Below, in pieces: positions 34,212 to 43,123 of a stretch of DNA of 64,000 nucleotides. This stretch comes from an uncultured Lachnospiraceae bacterium (lineage in GTDB: Bacteria > Bacillota > Clostridia > Lachnospirales > Lachnospiraceae), in assembly GCA_910577675.1 (NCBI GenBank), contig CAJTOR010000009.1:1-64000 (forward strand), written 5' to 3'. The first letter of the stretch is position 1; every line of letters starts with the position of its first letter. Made by a program: the position numbers and the translations under genes. The notes below the pieces were generated by a model, which saw only the letters and a list, made by a program, of their open reading frames with translations, was not told the origin of the DNA and made no database searches.

Positions 34212-36596
34212 CTATTCCTCTGCCCGTTTAAATGCCCTTGCCTCCCAGAGCATACCAATCTCCTCCAACTGTCCGATCTGTTCTGCCCTAAGCCCCTTTC
34301 CGGAGCGCATCGCAAAGCGCTGGTTGGAAATCCACTTTCCAAGCCGGTATCCGTCCGCACAGATATATTGGTTTGGCACAGCCAGATTCCCGTTCTTCTT
34401 ATAATATTCCTTTGCATGGTTAAATCCCGCTCTCCATGGGGTGTCCTTATTCCACACCATCCCAATCCCATCAAGCAACGCCACCTGTTCACCTGAAAGC
34501 AGTCCCCTGCTGCGCCCGATTCTCTGCCGCTGTACCCATCCGCCAAGATTTTTCCCATTCTTCCCGACATAGCGTTTCGGAACCGAAAGATTCCCGTATT
34601 CTTTATAGAATTCTTTTGCTTCCCCATATTGCTGCCGCCAGGATTGTTCCAGCCGCGACTGACCGGTAACTATGCCGATTGTTTTTAGCTTTTCTTTTTG
34701 TTCCCGCGTCAGATAAGTCTTACTCCCATCCTCCTTACTTTCCTGGCGCAGTTTCAAACGCTGCCCGCGCAGCCACCGGTCAAGCCAAATCCCATCAACC
34801 ACATAATCAGCGGGCATACAGAGATTCCCATGCTTATCATAATACTCTTTCGCCAGCAAAAATCTCTTTTCCCAGGAATTCCCATTTTCCCATTCCATCC
34901 CAATGCGCTTTAGGGCTTTGATCCTCAGGGTATGCCTTTCACACGAAATCTTCATATTTACATCCGACAAACTGTCAATATAAGAATCCCCTTCACTCCT
35001 ATCCGCCCCGCGGTATAGCTCCCGCTGCCTTCTTACCCATCTCCCAAGTTTTAATCCATCTTCCGCCTCATACTCTGCTGGGACATCCAAATCCCCATGT
35101 TCCTCAAAATATTTCTCTGCCCGCAAATAGTACTCTTCCCAGGAAGCTTCCCGTGCGCCCTTCCAGCACATCCCGATTGCATTAAGTTTCGCTACCCGAC
35201 CTTCGTCAAGGCACCCTGCCACACGCCCCGCATAAACCTTTCTCTGCGTGGCAACCCAGGCTCCAAGTGAGTACCCATCCGGTGTAGTATAATGTACCGG
35301 AACATTTAGGTTCCCATGTGCCCTGTAATATTCCACCGCCATCTGATACATTGCTTCCCACGATGCACCAAGTGTATCATTCAGCCGCATAAACAACTTC
35401 CGGCAGTCCCCCAGTTCATCAATAATCCTAAATCCCCCGCCCATGTCAAAACTTCTTTTATCCGTTATATACCCTGCCAGCACCGCCTCCTGAAGTTCTT
35501 CCTCGATTGCCCCGATACTGCAAAGATTCCCGATATTCATCACAATATCAAAAATTGTGGGTTTCTCCCCTTCCCCGGCTGCAAGTGCCCGACCGACCTG
35601 CTGTTTGTAGATAATCGGCGATATAGTGGGGCGCAGCAGGATTACCCCGCTAAGCCCTTCTACATGGATTCCTTCATTTAACATATCGATACAGTACAGC
35701 AATCTTAGATGATTGCTCCCGTCCTGCTTAAATGCATTAAATTCGTTCTTTGTTGCAGCATCAGCGGAATATGCCGTGTAAATATGAGGCTGTACATCCA
35801 CCTTTTCAAACCATTCTCCGGCGAGCGCCTGCATTTCTTCCATATGCCCACGATTCGCACAGAATACAATATATTTGCCCGGACTTTCCTGCTCCATATG
35901 TTTTGCAAAAACATCCGGAAGCCCCTTTGCCCTCCCGAGCGCCCTGCGCAATGCCTCTAATTCTTTTTCTGCCTTATCCCGCAGCGCTTTGTTTTTTACC
36001 CGCCCCACCTTCTCCTGATAGCGTTCAAGTTCCTTTTGGTATGCGTAGACAGATAGCACATATTTTGGTGCGGGCAGGATTTTCTGCACAACTGCTGCCC
36101 CAAGTGTGAGCTCCGATGCCACATTTCCGCCAAACAATTCCCATGCCATATCGCGCCGGTTATCCAAATAGCGGATATTGGTTGCCGAAAGCCCCAGGAC
36201 TTTAGCCTGTGGATACATCTCCCGCAGCCTCTTTACACCGCCGCCCCACAAGGCTGCACCACAGCGATGGAATTCATCAAGGATAATATAATCCGGCTTG
36301 ATCGCGGCAAGTTTTGTTTCCCCCATCCGCATCAGGCTGGCATAAGTAAAGAAACAAATATTTTCCGCTTCTCCTCCCCCTACTGCCTGCCATTTTTCCT
36401 GCTGTGTACGGAAGATATATTCGGAAGGTGAAAGCCAGCAAATTGTTTTTTCCGCATTGTCAATGCAGAGTTGAAATGCAATAAAAGATTTGCCCGTCCC
36501 GGTCGGATGTATCACCGCCGCCCTTCCTGTTCTGTCCATCAGGCTGACTGCCGCTTTATAAGCTTTTTGGTTGTGTTTATATAGTATATTTCCCAT
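34212..36596 (-). CDS. SF2 helicase with five helicase-associated (HA) repeats
   Basis: The N-terminal part is a DEAD/DEAH-type superfamily 2 helicase related to type III restriction subunits: AVIHPTGTGKSFIAFQL (Walker A), YIILDEFHRCGAALWGGG (DEFH box), VLGLSATNIRYLD (SAT) and LRLLYCIDMLNEGIHVEGL, then QQVGRALAAGEGE (motif VI). From about residue 420 there are five tandem HA repeats, each about 65 residues, with the pattern SW...A..YY..HGNL.VP..Y...G..LG.W...QR. HA repeats are thought to bind nucleic acid. The start at 36596 follows GGGAGCCGCGG. It lies directly outside the recombinase-bearing invertible element, in the direction of its outward promoter, and could be cargo of that element or the first gene of the polysaccharide transcript. 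Confidence 0.85.
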   Translation of the reverse strand: MGNILYKHNQKAYKAAVSLMDRTGRAAVIHPTGTGKSFIAFQLCIDNAEKTICWLSPSEYIFRTQQEKWQAVGGGEAENICFFTYASLMRMGETKLAAIKPDYIILDEFHRCGAALWGGGVKRLREMYPQAKVLGLSATNIRYLDNRRDMAWELFGGNVASELTLGAAVVQKILPAPKYVLSVYAYQKELERYQEKVGRVKNKALRDKAEKELEALRRALGRAKGLPDVFAKHMEQESPGKYIVFCANRGHMEEMQALAGEWFEKVDVQPHIYTAYSADAATKNEFNAFKQDGSNHLRLLYCIDMLNEGIHVEGLSGVILLRPTISPIIYKQQVGRALAAGEGEKPTIFDIVMNIGNLCSIGAIEEELQEAVLAGYITDKRSFDMGGGFRIIDELGDCRKLFMRLNDTLGASWEAMYQMAVEYYRAHGNLNVPVHYTTPDGYSLGAWVATQRKVYAGRVAGCLDEGRVAKLNAIGMCWKGAREASWEEYYLRAEKYFEEHGDLDVPAEYEAEDGLKLGRWVRRQRELYRGADRSEGDSYIDSLSDVNMKISCERHTLRIKALKRIGMEWENGNSWEKRFLLAKEYYDKHGNLCMPADYVVDGIWLDRWLRGQRLKLRQESKEDGSKTYLTREQKEKLKTIGIVTGQSRLEQSWRQQYGEAKEFYKEYGNLSVPKRYVGKNGKNLGGWVQRQRIGRSRGLLSGEQVALLDGIGMVWNKDTPWRAGFNHAKEYYKKNGNLAVPNQYICADGYRLGKWISNQRFAMRSGKGLRAEQIGQLEEIGMLWEARAFKRAEE

Positions 36597-36667
36597 CCGC
36601 GGCTCCCTTCCTGATGTATCCTGCTACAAGGCTGATACGTATATTTCTACATATTAAAATTATGATA

Positions 36668-36699
36668 TAAAAGGTAATGAAGTACGTTACTTCATGACG
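36668..36699 (+). repeat. Left 32-bp inverted repeat (recombination site)
   Basis: The sequence from TAAAAGGTAATG to CTTCATGACG is the exact reverse complement of 38130-38161. It holds the palindrome ATGAAGTA-CGT-TACTTCAT, arms of eight with a three-base centre, as expected for tyrosine recombinase core sites. Confidence 0.95.
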
Positions 36700-36745
36700 C
36701 ACAAAATTTGTAAAAAACCAAATAGTTTGTACTATAATCTTTAAA

Positions 36746-36774
36746 ATTGTAACACAGGAAAATCACTTTGTCAA
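36746..36774 (-). promoter_or_regulatory. Strong outward promoter inside the invertible element
   Basis: On the minus strand, TTGACA (36769-36774), 17 bp and TACAAT (36746-36751) form a near-consensus sigma-A promoter. It fires leftwards through the inverted repeat into the helicase gene (start 36596), about 150 bp away. No other good promoter was found between 36597 and 36667. Confidence 0.75.
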
Positions 36775-36939
36775 TAAATTCTGAACTTATTTTCGACTTA
36801 TAGCATGAATAAGTATTAAAACTTTCTTTGAAATCCACAAAAATCGGTAAAAAAACTATAGCGAAATACACACTGCCCCTGTGTTATCATTTTATTCGCA
36901 GTCAATTCGTGTCGAATAAATGATGAAAGGGGAATTAAT

Positions 36940-38082
36940 ATGTCAAGACGAGGGGAAAATATTTTCAAGCGGAAGGATGGACGCTGGGAGGCTAGGTATA
37001 TCCACCATTATGAAAATGGGAAGGCAAAGTACCACTCTCTTTACGGGGCAACTTATATGGAGGCGAAAGCGAAGAAAAATGCTGCATTGCAGGCAGTGTT
37101 GGGGGTTAGGGCTTATCTGCTTCCCGGGCAGTCCTGCAACTTTGAAAACCTGGCAGAAGCATGGCTTAGCGACGTAAAATACAGTGTCAAGGAATCAACT
37201 TACACAAGATATTATCGGATTGTTTCAAGGTATCTGATCCCCCATCTGGAAGGGAAAGCCCTAGAGAAGATGGATCAGAAATATCTGACTGACTTAACAG
37301 GCATACTTTTGGCAACAGGAGGAACCTCGGGGCGGGCGCTTTCCCCGAAAACGGTTACGGATATTTTATGTGTGCTGAAATCCATCCTGCGCTACGGAAG
37401 TGAAAATGATCTTCCCTGCCCTGGATTCAGCCGTGTAAAATACCCGTCCAAAAAAGGAAGAGGGGCAAAAATCCTGACGGAAGAAGCCAGGATAAAAATA
37501 GAAGAAAAACTTCTGCGCTCCGATGACCATGTGAGCCTGGGTATTTTATTTACGCTTTTTACGGGTGTGCGGATTGGCGAACTGTGCGGGTTAAAATGGT
37601 CGGATATTGATTTTGTAAATGATACAGTACATATTTGTAGAACCGTTGAGCGGATTACTGATCTCAATCCTGACACCTCAAAAAAAACGAAAGTTGTGAT
37701 AACCGAACCAAAAACACAAAGTTCCATCCGTATCATCCCCCTGCCTGGATTTTTGGTTGAATATTTAAAAATGAGGCGGGGTTCGGGCGATTGTTATCTT
37801 TTAACGGGGAGGCGGAAATTTACGGAACCCCACCAGTACTATATGCGTTACCGGAGTTTCCTAAAGAGGAATTCCATCGATCACCACACATTCCACACAC
37901 TGCGTCATACCTTTGCAACACGGTGCGTTGAGATGGGATTTGACACGAAATCTCTTTCCGAAATCCTTGGGCATGCGAGTATTACTACAACACTTTCCGT
38001 CTATGTCCATCCTTCCATGCAGCAAAAGAAAGTGCAGATGGAAAAGCTGACACCGTTTGCTAATTCGCCGTCAAATTTATAG
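36940..38082 (+). CDS. Tyrosine recombinase / integrase
   Basis: A 380-residue tyrosine recombinase. The N-terminal AP2-like arm-binding domain begins MSRRGENIFKRKDGRWEARY, and a SAM-like core-binding domain follows at about 68-165 (WLSDVKYSVKESTYTRYYRI). The catalytic domain shows FTGVRIGELCGLKWSD (first Arg), HTFHTLRHTFATRCVEMG (His-x-x-Arg), EILGHASITTTLSVYVHP (His and the nucleophile Tyr). All five catalytic residues are present, so it should be active. The start at 36940 follows GAAAGGGGAA. No excisionase gene, att-like direct repeats or other mobile genes are in the segment, which argues against an ordinary prophage or ICE integrase. Confidence 0.93.
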   Translation: MSRRGENIFKRKDGRWEARYIHHYENGKAKYHSLYGATYMEAKAKKNAALQAVLGVRAYLLPGQSCNFENLAEAWLSDVKYSVKESTYTRYYRIVSRYLIPHLEGKALEKMDQKYLTDLTGILLATGGTSGRALSPKTVTDILCVLKSILRYGSENDLPCPGFSRVKYPSKKGRGAKILTEEARIKIEEKLLRSDDHVSLGILFTLFTGVRIGELCGLKWSDIDFVNDTVHICRTVERITDLNPDTSKKTKVVITEPKTQSSIRIIPLPGFLVEYLKMRRGSGDCYLLTGRRKFTEPHQYYMRYRSFLKRNSIDHHTFHTLRHTFATRCVEMGFDTKSLSEILGHASITTTLSVYVHPSMQQKKVQMEKLTPFANSPSNL

Positions 38083-38090
38083 TCAGACAG

Positions 38091-38129
38091 AGCCGGATTT
38101 CTAGGTAAATACTGGGGAATCCGGCTTTT
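38091..38129 (+). terminator. Terminator of the recombinase gene
   Basis: AGCCGGATT, a 17-nt loop and AATCCGGCT followed by TTTTC, starting nine bases after the stop codon and ending directly at the right inverted repeat. Confidence 0.85.
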
Positions 38130-38161
38130 CGTCATGAAGTAACGTACTTCATTACCTTTTA
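38130..38161 (-). repeat. Right 32-bp inverted repeat (recombination site)
   Basis: This is the exact reverse complement of 36668-36699. The flanking bases differ at both ends, so the match is exactly 32 bp. Confidence 0.95.
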
Positions 38162-38224
38162 ATACCTAAATATTCTCTTTTTTCTAACATTGCACAATCA
38201 AGTAAGGAAATAACTGTGAACAAT

Positions 38225-38260
38225 AAAACGGCTGCGGGTATTCACCCCACAGCCGTTTTC
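38225..38260. terminator. Bidirectional terminator
   Basis: AAAACGGCTGCGGG and the matching CCCCACAGCCGTTTT form a long stem with A- and T-runs, between the invertible element and the Gld-type operon. It would stop the minus-strand operon and block read-through from the inverted promoter. Confidence 0.9.
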
Positions 38261-38289
38261 CATTTTCTTCCACCCCGCACAACCACATC

Positions 38290-39750
38290 TTATGGCTGGA
38301 ACTCCTTAATCTTAACAATCAGCTCATCCACAGTAGCTGCATCAACAATAAACAGGCACAGACCATTTTCCTCCACAGCATAGTGCGCTGCATCCCCCTC
38401 TATCGGAAGGTAGCGCACCTTATGCATAACCTCGTTTGTGCCATCCTCAAAAAAGGTGAGTGCCAGCACTTCTTTTGTCCCGGTCACCGCATCTTCTTTA
38501 AGTTCCGCCTCGATTGCAACACCGATAATAACCTGGTACAGATCGCGGAACAAATCGCCGCCTTCCTTATCAAGCTCCTTTCCGTCCACCGTAAAATAAT
38601 CGGTGGATGTGGTGGAACCATTTTCATTTTCCTCCTTTTCATGCCTCATGCCAAAAACTCTCTCGCTGCCATCATACTGCACGGTCAGCCCACTGATCGA
38701 TGTGATGTTGACCATCTGCGTAAAGCGGCTAAGCACCGAAAAAGTATCCACTTTAAGAAGTGTTTCCGCTGTTTCTGCCGCCATTATAAAAATCTGGTTC
38801 GACCCTTCAAGGCGCACATAGATGCCACTTCCATCCTCCGTCCGGTTCCCGAAATACAGGGTAAAGTCATCTGTTTCTTCTTCCCCCTCCCCCTGATACC
38901 AGACTGTCAGCGCCGTCTCCGGGGAAGAAAGACCGTATAAAGCTGCGTCGGCTGCATGGTATGTCACAAATTCCCCGAGCGCGATGGATGCATAATTTTC
39001 CATCAACGTTGCAAAATTGGTCAGGTCAACGCGCACCGGTCTTTCGTACACATCATAGAGAGCCATAGTATAGAGTGCCATTGCAGTCAGGTCTTTTAAA
39101 TCCTCCGTGCTGTCTTTGATAGTAAAGGACTTATAGGTATCGCTTACTACTTTAAGCCCCTCCGCACTATCGGAAGTAAAAGTCGGCACGGTATCAAACT
39201 GCATCATATCTTCCCTGGATAAATAAAATGCCTCCTGTGTTTGAGCCTCAATCAGATAAACGTCATTGCTTCCCTGCACGCAGGCATAGTACCCTCCGTC
39301 CGCACTGGAATTATCCCCGATGCAAAACGTGGACACTTCCCCGTTCTTCTTTGTGACAGTCAGTGTAAGTGCAGGCTGTAAAAGCCCGTATTCGAAAAGA
39401 TCATCTGCATCCGCAAGCACAAGGCTTGTCGCCCTGAAATCCATCAGGATTTCCGCCATGGTATCAACCTTTGCTGTGGCAAGTGGAAATTCCTCATCCC
39501 CCACAAATTTCCACTGGTTCTCCTCCGCTTTTACCGTGTAGGAAAACAAATCACTCTCCGCTTTTATCTCGCTGATATCCCCGGTTTCCACCGCAAGTAG
39601 CTGCATTCCCGCATCCGGCTCCGCAGTTTCCTCCTCTTCGCCATCCTTCCACTTTGAAGCTGCAAAATAAACCACAAGCAAAAGAACAAATACAGCGCAG
39701 AGGGAAAGCAGGGTTATCATATTTTTTCTTTTCTTCTTTTTTGATGCCAT
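38290..39750 (-). CDS. DUF4340 protein of the Gld-type ABC operon
   Basis: A membrane-anchored protein of 486 residues: a basic start (MASKKKKRKN), one helix (MITLLSLCAVFVLLLVVYFA, about 11-30), then an extracytoplasmic part rich in acidic residues. It holds two DUF4340-like repeats, each with a [YL]GLxxPxxxLTV pattern: EYGLLQPALTLTVTKKNGE and LYGLSSPETALTVWYQGEGE. Proteins of this family sit beside GldG-like ABC genes in many bacteria, and a role in assembling or exporting an envelope component has been suggested but not shown. It starts 12 bp after the gldG-like gene ends and is the last gene of a four-gene operon. Confidence 0.8.
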   Translation of the reverse strand: MASKKKKRKNMITLLSLCAVFVLLLVVYFAASKWKDGEEEETAEPDAGMQLLAVETGDISEIKAESDLFSYTVKAEENQWKFVGDEEFPLATAKVDTMAEILMDFRATSLVLADADDLFEYGLLQPALTLTVTKKNGEVSTFCIGDNSSADGGYYACVQGSNDVYLIEAQTQEAFYLSREDMMQFDTVPTFTSDSAEGLKVVSDTYKSFTIKDSTEDLKDLTAMALYTMALYDVYERPVRVDLTNFATLMENYASIALGEFVTYHAADAALYGLSSPETALTVWYQGEGEEETDDFTLYFGNRTEDGSGIYVRLEGSNQIFIMAAETAETLLKVDTFSVLSRFTQMVNITSISGLTVQYDGSERVFGMRHEKEENENGSTTSTDYFTVDGKELDKEGGDLFRDLYQVIIGVAIEAELKEDAVTGTKEVLALTFFEDGTNEVMHKVRYLPIEGDAAHYAVEENGLCLFIVDAATVDELIVKIKEFQP

Positions 39751-39762
39751 AAATTCCTCCGA

Positions 39763-41202
39763 TTATTTCCTGCGCCTGCGCACCACCACATAGATCCCGA
39801 CTCCAATAATTCCGAGTGGCAGCAGCACTGTTGTGCACAGCAAAAGCTTGTTTCCGGCGGCACTCGGCACAGTGAGCTGTTCTTCCATCAGGCTCTTTGC
39901 AGGGACTGCCACAGCGTTCTCCTGCTCGGTAAAAACATTGATTGTATTAAGCAGAATATCCATATTCCCGTAGGAGCTGTTTTGGATCAGGGTATCATCG
40001 AGGAAGAATTTCGCGGAGTACACCGCAATCCTTGTTTCCCCTTCCCCCGCAGCTTCGGTCAGGTTAAGCCCCACTAAGAAACGCCCGCTTAGATCCCCCT
40101 CTTCCTTCTCAAGTGTTTCCGCCTCGGTCGATTTAAGATAGGATGCTTCCGAAGTTTCAAGAAGTTTTTCAATCGTGAGGGTTTCCCTCTTATCCTCGCG
40201 CAGCGTTATGCCCGAAACGGTCTGCGCCAACACATACTTCCTGTTGCGGACACTTTCTGTAATTTCTGTGTTATAGACTGTCGGCAATACCACATGTGGC
40301 ATCTGGTACATACAATACCTTGAATCCCCTTCGCACAGAATCCCCTCATGCACATCCATGCCATAGTAGGTGAGCAGCCCGTTAAAAGCCTCAAGCTCCG
40401 GGGTCTTAAAATCGAGGAGCAGAATAGCGTCCCCACCCGCCGCAAGGTATTCCTTTACCATCTCAATTTCTTCCGGTGTATAATCCGTCTGTGGCTGATT
40501 GATAAATAAAATATCGCAGTCCTCCGGGATATTTCCCTGCGTCAGCAGACGGATATCGTTCACCGTAATATTGTTTTTCTCAAGGAGAGTGGAAAGTGTT
40601 GTGGAAACGCCCGCCTCCCCGTGTCCCTCCACACTGTATAGTACCGGCAGGTTATCGTTCGTCACATGCTGGATTGCAGCGTTCAGGCCGCTTTCCAGTG
40701 AAACTCCGGTAGTCTGGGAACTGAACGTGTTATAGTTAAATTCCTGCACAAGTACCTCGGATGTCGGGACATATTTTGCTTTGCCCGTCGATTCATTGAC
40801 CACCAGGAAACTGTTAGTTGTCACGGAATCCTTCACATACTGGGAGGCAAATTTAGGGTGCAGAACGGGGTCTTTATATTCCACTTTGACACGGCTGTTA
40901 TAGTCATCATATTTTGTAAATAAATTGTCGAAATATGGTGATTCACCGCCGCTCTGCACAAAATAATAGATGGTAATATCCTCATCAATTCCCTCGAGGA
41001 GCCGGACAGTTTCCGGATCAAGGCTGAATTTGCCATCATCCGTCACGTCGAGCTGTATATCAAGTTTTGTCATAATCAGATTTACAATGATTACGAGCGC
41101 CACTGCAATTACGGACAGGGCTGTCGCATATGCCCCTCCCTTAAATTTCCTTGTTTCAAAGGAGGCTTTTACGCGCCCGCCAAGCTTTTCTTTTCCTGCC
41201 AT
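39763..41202 (-). CDS. GldG-like ABC transport auxiliary protein
   Basis: The protein has an N-terminal membrane helix (about 26-46, ALSVIAVALVIIVNLIMTKL), an extracytoplasmic domain and a C-terminal helix (LLLCTTVLLPLGIIGVGIYVVV) before a basic tail (RRRRK). The N-terminal DDGKFSLDPETVRLLEGIDE and the VEYKDPVLHPKFA segments match GldG/DUF4350-like proteins. The central domain has LPVLYSVEGHGEAG and GGDAILLLDFKTPELEAF, as in GATase-like domains of this family. In Bacteroidota, GldA, GldF and GldG act with gliding machinery, but clostridial sets occur without gliding, so only the transporter association is inferred. It is next to the permease with 16 bp between. Confidence 0.82.
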   Translation of the reverse strand: MAGKEKLGGRVKASFETRKFKGGAYATALSVIAVALVIIVNLIMTKLDIQLDVTDDGKFSLDPETVRLLEGIDEDITIYYFVQSGGESPYFDNLFTKYDDYNSRVKVEYKDPVLHPKFASQYVKDSVTTNSFLVVNESTGKAKYVPTSEVLVQEFNYNTFSSQTTGVSLESGLNAAIQHVTNDNLPVLYSVEGHGEAGVSTTLSTLLEKNNITVNDIRLLTQGNIPEDCDILFINQPQTDYTPEEIEMVKEYLAAGGDAILLLDFKTPELEAFNGLLTYYGMDVHEGILCEGDSRYCMYQMPHVVLPTVYNTEITESVRNRKYVLAQTVSGITLREDKRETLTIEKLLETSEASYLKSTEAETLEKEEGDLSGRFLVGLNLTEAAGEGETRIAVYSAKFFLDDTLIQNSSYGNMDILLNTINVFTEQENAVAVPAKSLMEEQLTVPSAAGNKLLLCTTVLLPLGIIGVGIYVVVRRRRK

Positions 41203-41218
41203 CTTACTTTCTCCTCCT

Positions 41219-42082
41219 TTAACTCCATCTTCTCTTCTTGACCGCCTGGATGGTCAAAAAGACAAAGAGTACACAATAGCTGATGTAATAAACCACTGCC
41301 GAAACAGCGAATTCCCCGTAGACAAAATCCGTAAAACGATCGCTGATGGAAAACCATCCAAAAACATTTAGCACCGCACCGTCAAGCGCATCTGGCTTTG
41401 CCTGATACAGAATAAAAAGTGCCAGTTCCGTAATTATTGCAATCACAATGCTTACCGTGATATTGTGCATAACCGCGTAGCTGATGCCCGCAAGCCCCAA
41501 AAGCAGGACGGAAAAAATAAGCCAGGCTGTTTTGGCACCGGTCGGGAGCAATACTGCAATCTGCGAGGCAAAGACGGAAATAATAACCACCACGAAGGTC
41601 ATTATCGCTGCGAATGCCTGGCTCTCCGTAAGTGCGGAAATAAACAGCCCGATTGCCATGTACGCCGCCCCCATCAGGAAAAAGGCAAGGATGCAGGCGT
41701 AGGACTGCTTGAAATTAACCGTTCCGTACTGTGACAACATCACAGGATAAAAGCAGGTAATCAGCATAACAATGCCAAACATCGACAGGATGGACAAATA
41801 CTTTCCAAGGATGATCCTTGTCACAGAAATCGGGCTGGTGTAAAGTAGCTGGTCCGTCTTCTGCTTGTTCTCCTCCGCCATAATTCGCATGGTAACCATC
41901 GGTACAAGCAGAATAAAAAACATCATGACCCCGCCGAGCGCATAGCCGAAATTCGGGCTGCCGCTATACAGGTTTTGCGCGTAAAAATACAGACCGATCA
42001 ACGCTAAGAAAAATGCGAGAAACAGATACCCCACAATGGAAGTAAAGTAGGCGCGCATTTCCTTTTTATAAATTGCCAACAT
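41219..42082 (-). CDS. ABC-2 type permease, GldF-like
   Basis: A 287-residue membrane protein with about six helices. The start is MLAIYKKEMRAYFTSIVGYLF, with the amphipathic K-E-x-R-x-Y-F element typical of GldF/NosY-like permeases. RIMAEENKQKTDQLLYTSPIS is the cytoplasmic loop characteristic of this group. PVMLSQYGTVNFKQSYACIL and LIFSVLLLGLAGISYAV are later helices. It would form the membrane channel for the ATPase encoded just upstream (3-bp gap). The substrate is unknown. Confidence 0.88.
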   Translation of the reverse strand: MLAIYKKEMRAYFTSIVGYLFLAFFLALIGLYFYAQNLYSGSPNFGYALGGVMMFFILLVPMVTMRIMAEENKQKTDQLLYTSPISVTRIILGKYLSILSMFGIVMLITCFYPVMLSQYGTVNFKQSYACILAFFLMGAAYMAIGLFISALTESQAFAAIMTFVVVIISVFASQIAVLLPTGAKTAWLIFSVLLLGLAGISYAVMHNITVSIVIAIITELALFILYQAKPDALDGAVLNVFGWFSISDRFTDFVYGEFAVSAVVYYISYCVLFVFLTIQAVKKRRWS

Positions 42083-42085
42083 TTC

Positions 42086-43123
42086 TTATTCCTCCTCTCC
42101 TTCGTCCGCCCCGTCTTCATCGAGGATTTGTTCCTGCATGTCATTTTCCATATTTTGTAAATTTTCTTCACTTTGGACTTTCATACTATTTACGTTATTC
42201 TTTGTCATCTCAAGGAAGATATCTTCAAGCGAAAGACTATCCATGTTCATACTGTAAATCGGACATCTTGCTGATGCAAGGGCATAAAAAACTTCCTCGC
42301 GCACATCCAGGCTCCCCTTTGTCCCGATAAAAATGGCTGTTAATCCATCTTCCCCCCGGTCAAATGTAAGCTCCTCAATCCCGTTGATGGATGAGAGTGC
42401 CGCCTCAATCTTCGCTTCATCACCCAAAACCAAAAGTTTTAGGCGCATCGAGCGCTCCAGGTACTTAGGCAGGTTTTCCACTCTGTCCATCACCACGAGT
42501 TTCCCTTTATTAATAATCATTACGGTATCACAGACTTCACTGATTTCCGAGAGAATATGGGAGCTGATAATAACCGTATGTTTTCTTGCCAATTCTTTAA
42601 TCAGGTCGCGGATCTCAATAATCTGCATTGGGTCAAGTCCGACGGTGGGCTCATCCAAGATAACAACCTCCGGATACCCCACAATTGCCTGCGCGAGCCC
42701 GACGCGCTGCCGATACCCCTTTGACAGATGGCGGATCAGCCGGTCTGCCACATCCGAAACCTGCGTGCGCACCATAATATCAGAAAGCATGGCTGCCCGC
42801 TGCCCCCGCGGCACTTTCTTGACATCCATCACAAATTTCAGGTATTCCCTCACCGTCATATCCGGATAAACCGGCGGCATTTCCGGAAGATAGCCGATCG
42901 CCTTCTTCGCCTCTTCCGGCTCCTCATAAATATCAAAGCCATTGATGGTAACGCTGCCTTCCGTCATGGAAATATAACCGGTCAGCATATTCATTGTCGT
43001 TGATTTCCCCGCGCCGTTCGGTCCTAAGAAACCGAGTATCTGCCCTTTTTCTACGGTAAAATTCAAGTGATCCACCGCGACATGGTCACCGTATTTTTTT
43101 ACCAGATTTTTTACCTCAATCAA
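42086..43123 (-). CDS. ABC transporter ATP-binding protein, GldA-like
   Basis: The ATPase has Walker A GPNGAGKSTTMNML, the Q-loop GYLPEMPPVYPDMTV, signature LSKGYRQRVGLAQAI, Walker B VVILDEPTVGLDP and an H-loop IISSHILSE. The GYLPEMPPVY motif is characteristic of the GldA/NatA-like group. The C-terminal region adds about 100 residues after the ATPase, with an ACT-like regulatory look (LTFDRGEDGLTAIFIG), ending in an acidic tail (EDGADEGEEE). It is the first gene of the operon; its promoter would lie in 43124-43340. Confidence 0.9.
   Translation of the reverse strand: MIEVKNLVKKYGDHVAVDHLNFTVEKGQILGFLGPNGAGKSTTMNMLTGYISMTEGSVTINGFDIYEEPEEAKKAIGYLPEMPPVYPDMTVREYLKFVMDVKKVPRGQRAAMLSDIMVRTQVSDVADRLIRHLSKGYRQRVGLAQAIVGYPEVVILDEPTVGLDPMQIIEIRDLIKELARKHTVIISSHILSEISEVCDTVMIINKGKLVVMDRVENLPKYLERSMRLKLLVLGDEAKIEAALSSINGIEELTFDRGEDGLTAIFIGTKGSLDVREEVFYALASARCPIYSMNMDSLSLEDIFLEMTKNNVNSMKVQSEENLQNMENDMQEQILDEDGADEGEEE

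Larger units (their letters stand above)
36597..36939. promoter_or_regulatory. Intergenic region between helicase and recombinase
   Basis: A gene-free stretch of 343 bp. It holds the left inverted repeat of the recombinase element (36668-36699), an outward promoter (36746-36774) and a TTTATTCG/CGAATAAA inverted repeat (36892-36899, 36914-36921) just before the recombinase Shine-Dalgarno, which may be an operator. Confidence 0.7.
36668..38161. mobile_element. Self-encoded invertible element with outward promoter
   Basis: Between perfect 32-bp inverted repeats lie an outward minus-strand promoter, a plus-strand tyrosine recombinase gene and its terminator. The gene is the only plus-strand coding sequence between aroC (ends 10663) and typA (starts 46904). 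The repeats are inverted rather than direct, so recombination between them would flip the segment instead of excising it. No target-site duplication is seen outside the repeats. In the present orientation the promoter points at the helicase and the polysaccharide genes; after inversion it would point at the convergent terminator of the Gld operon, leaving the recombinase terminator in front of the helicase. This is inference from layout. Confidence 0.7.

Noticed and set aside
36668..38161. The recombinase segment read as a transposon with terminal inverted repeats
   Set aside because: The gene is a tyrosine recombinase rather than a DDE transposase, the repeats carry recombinase-core palindromes, and no target-site duplication flanks them.
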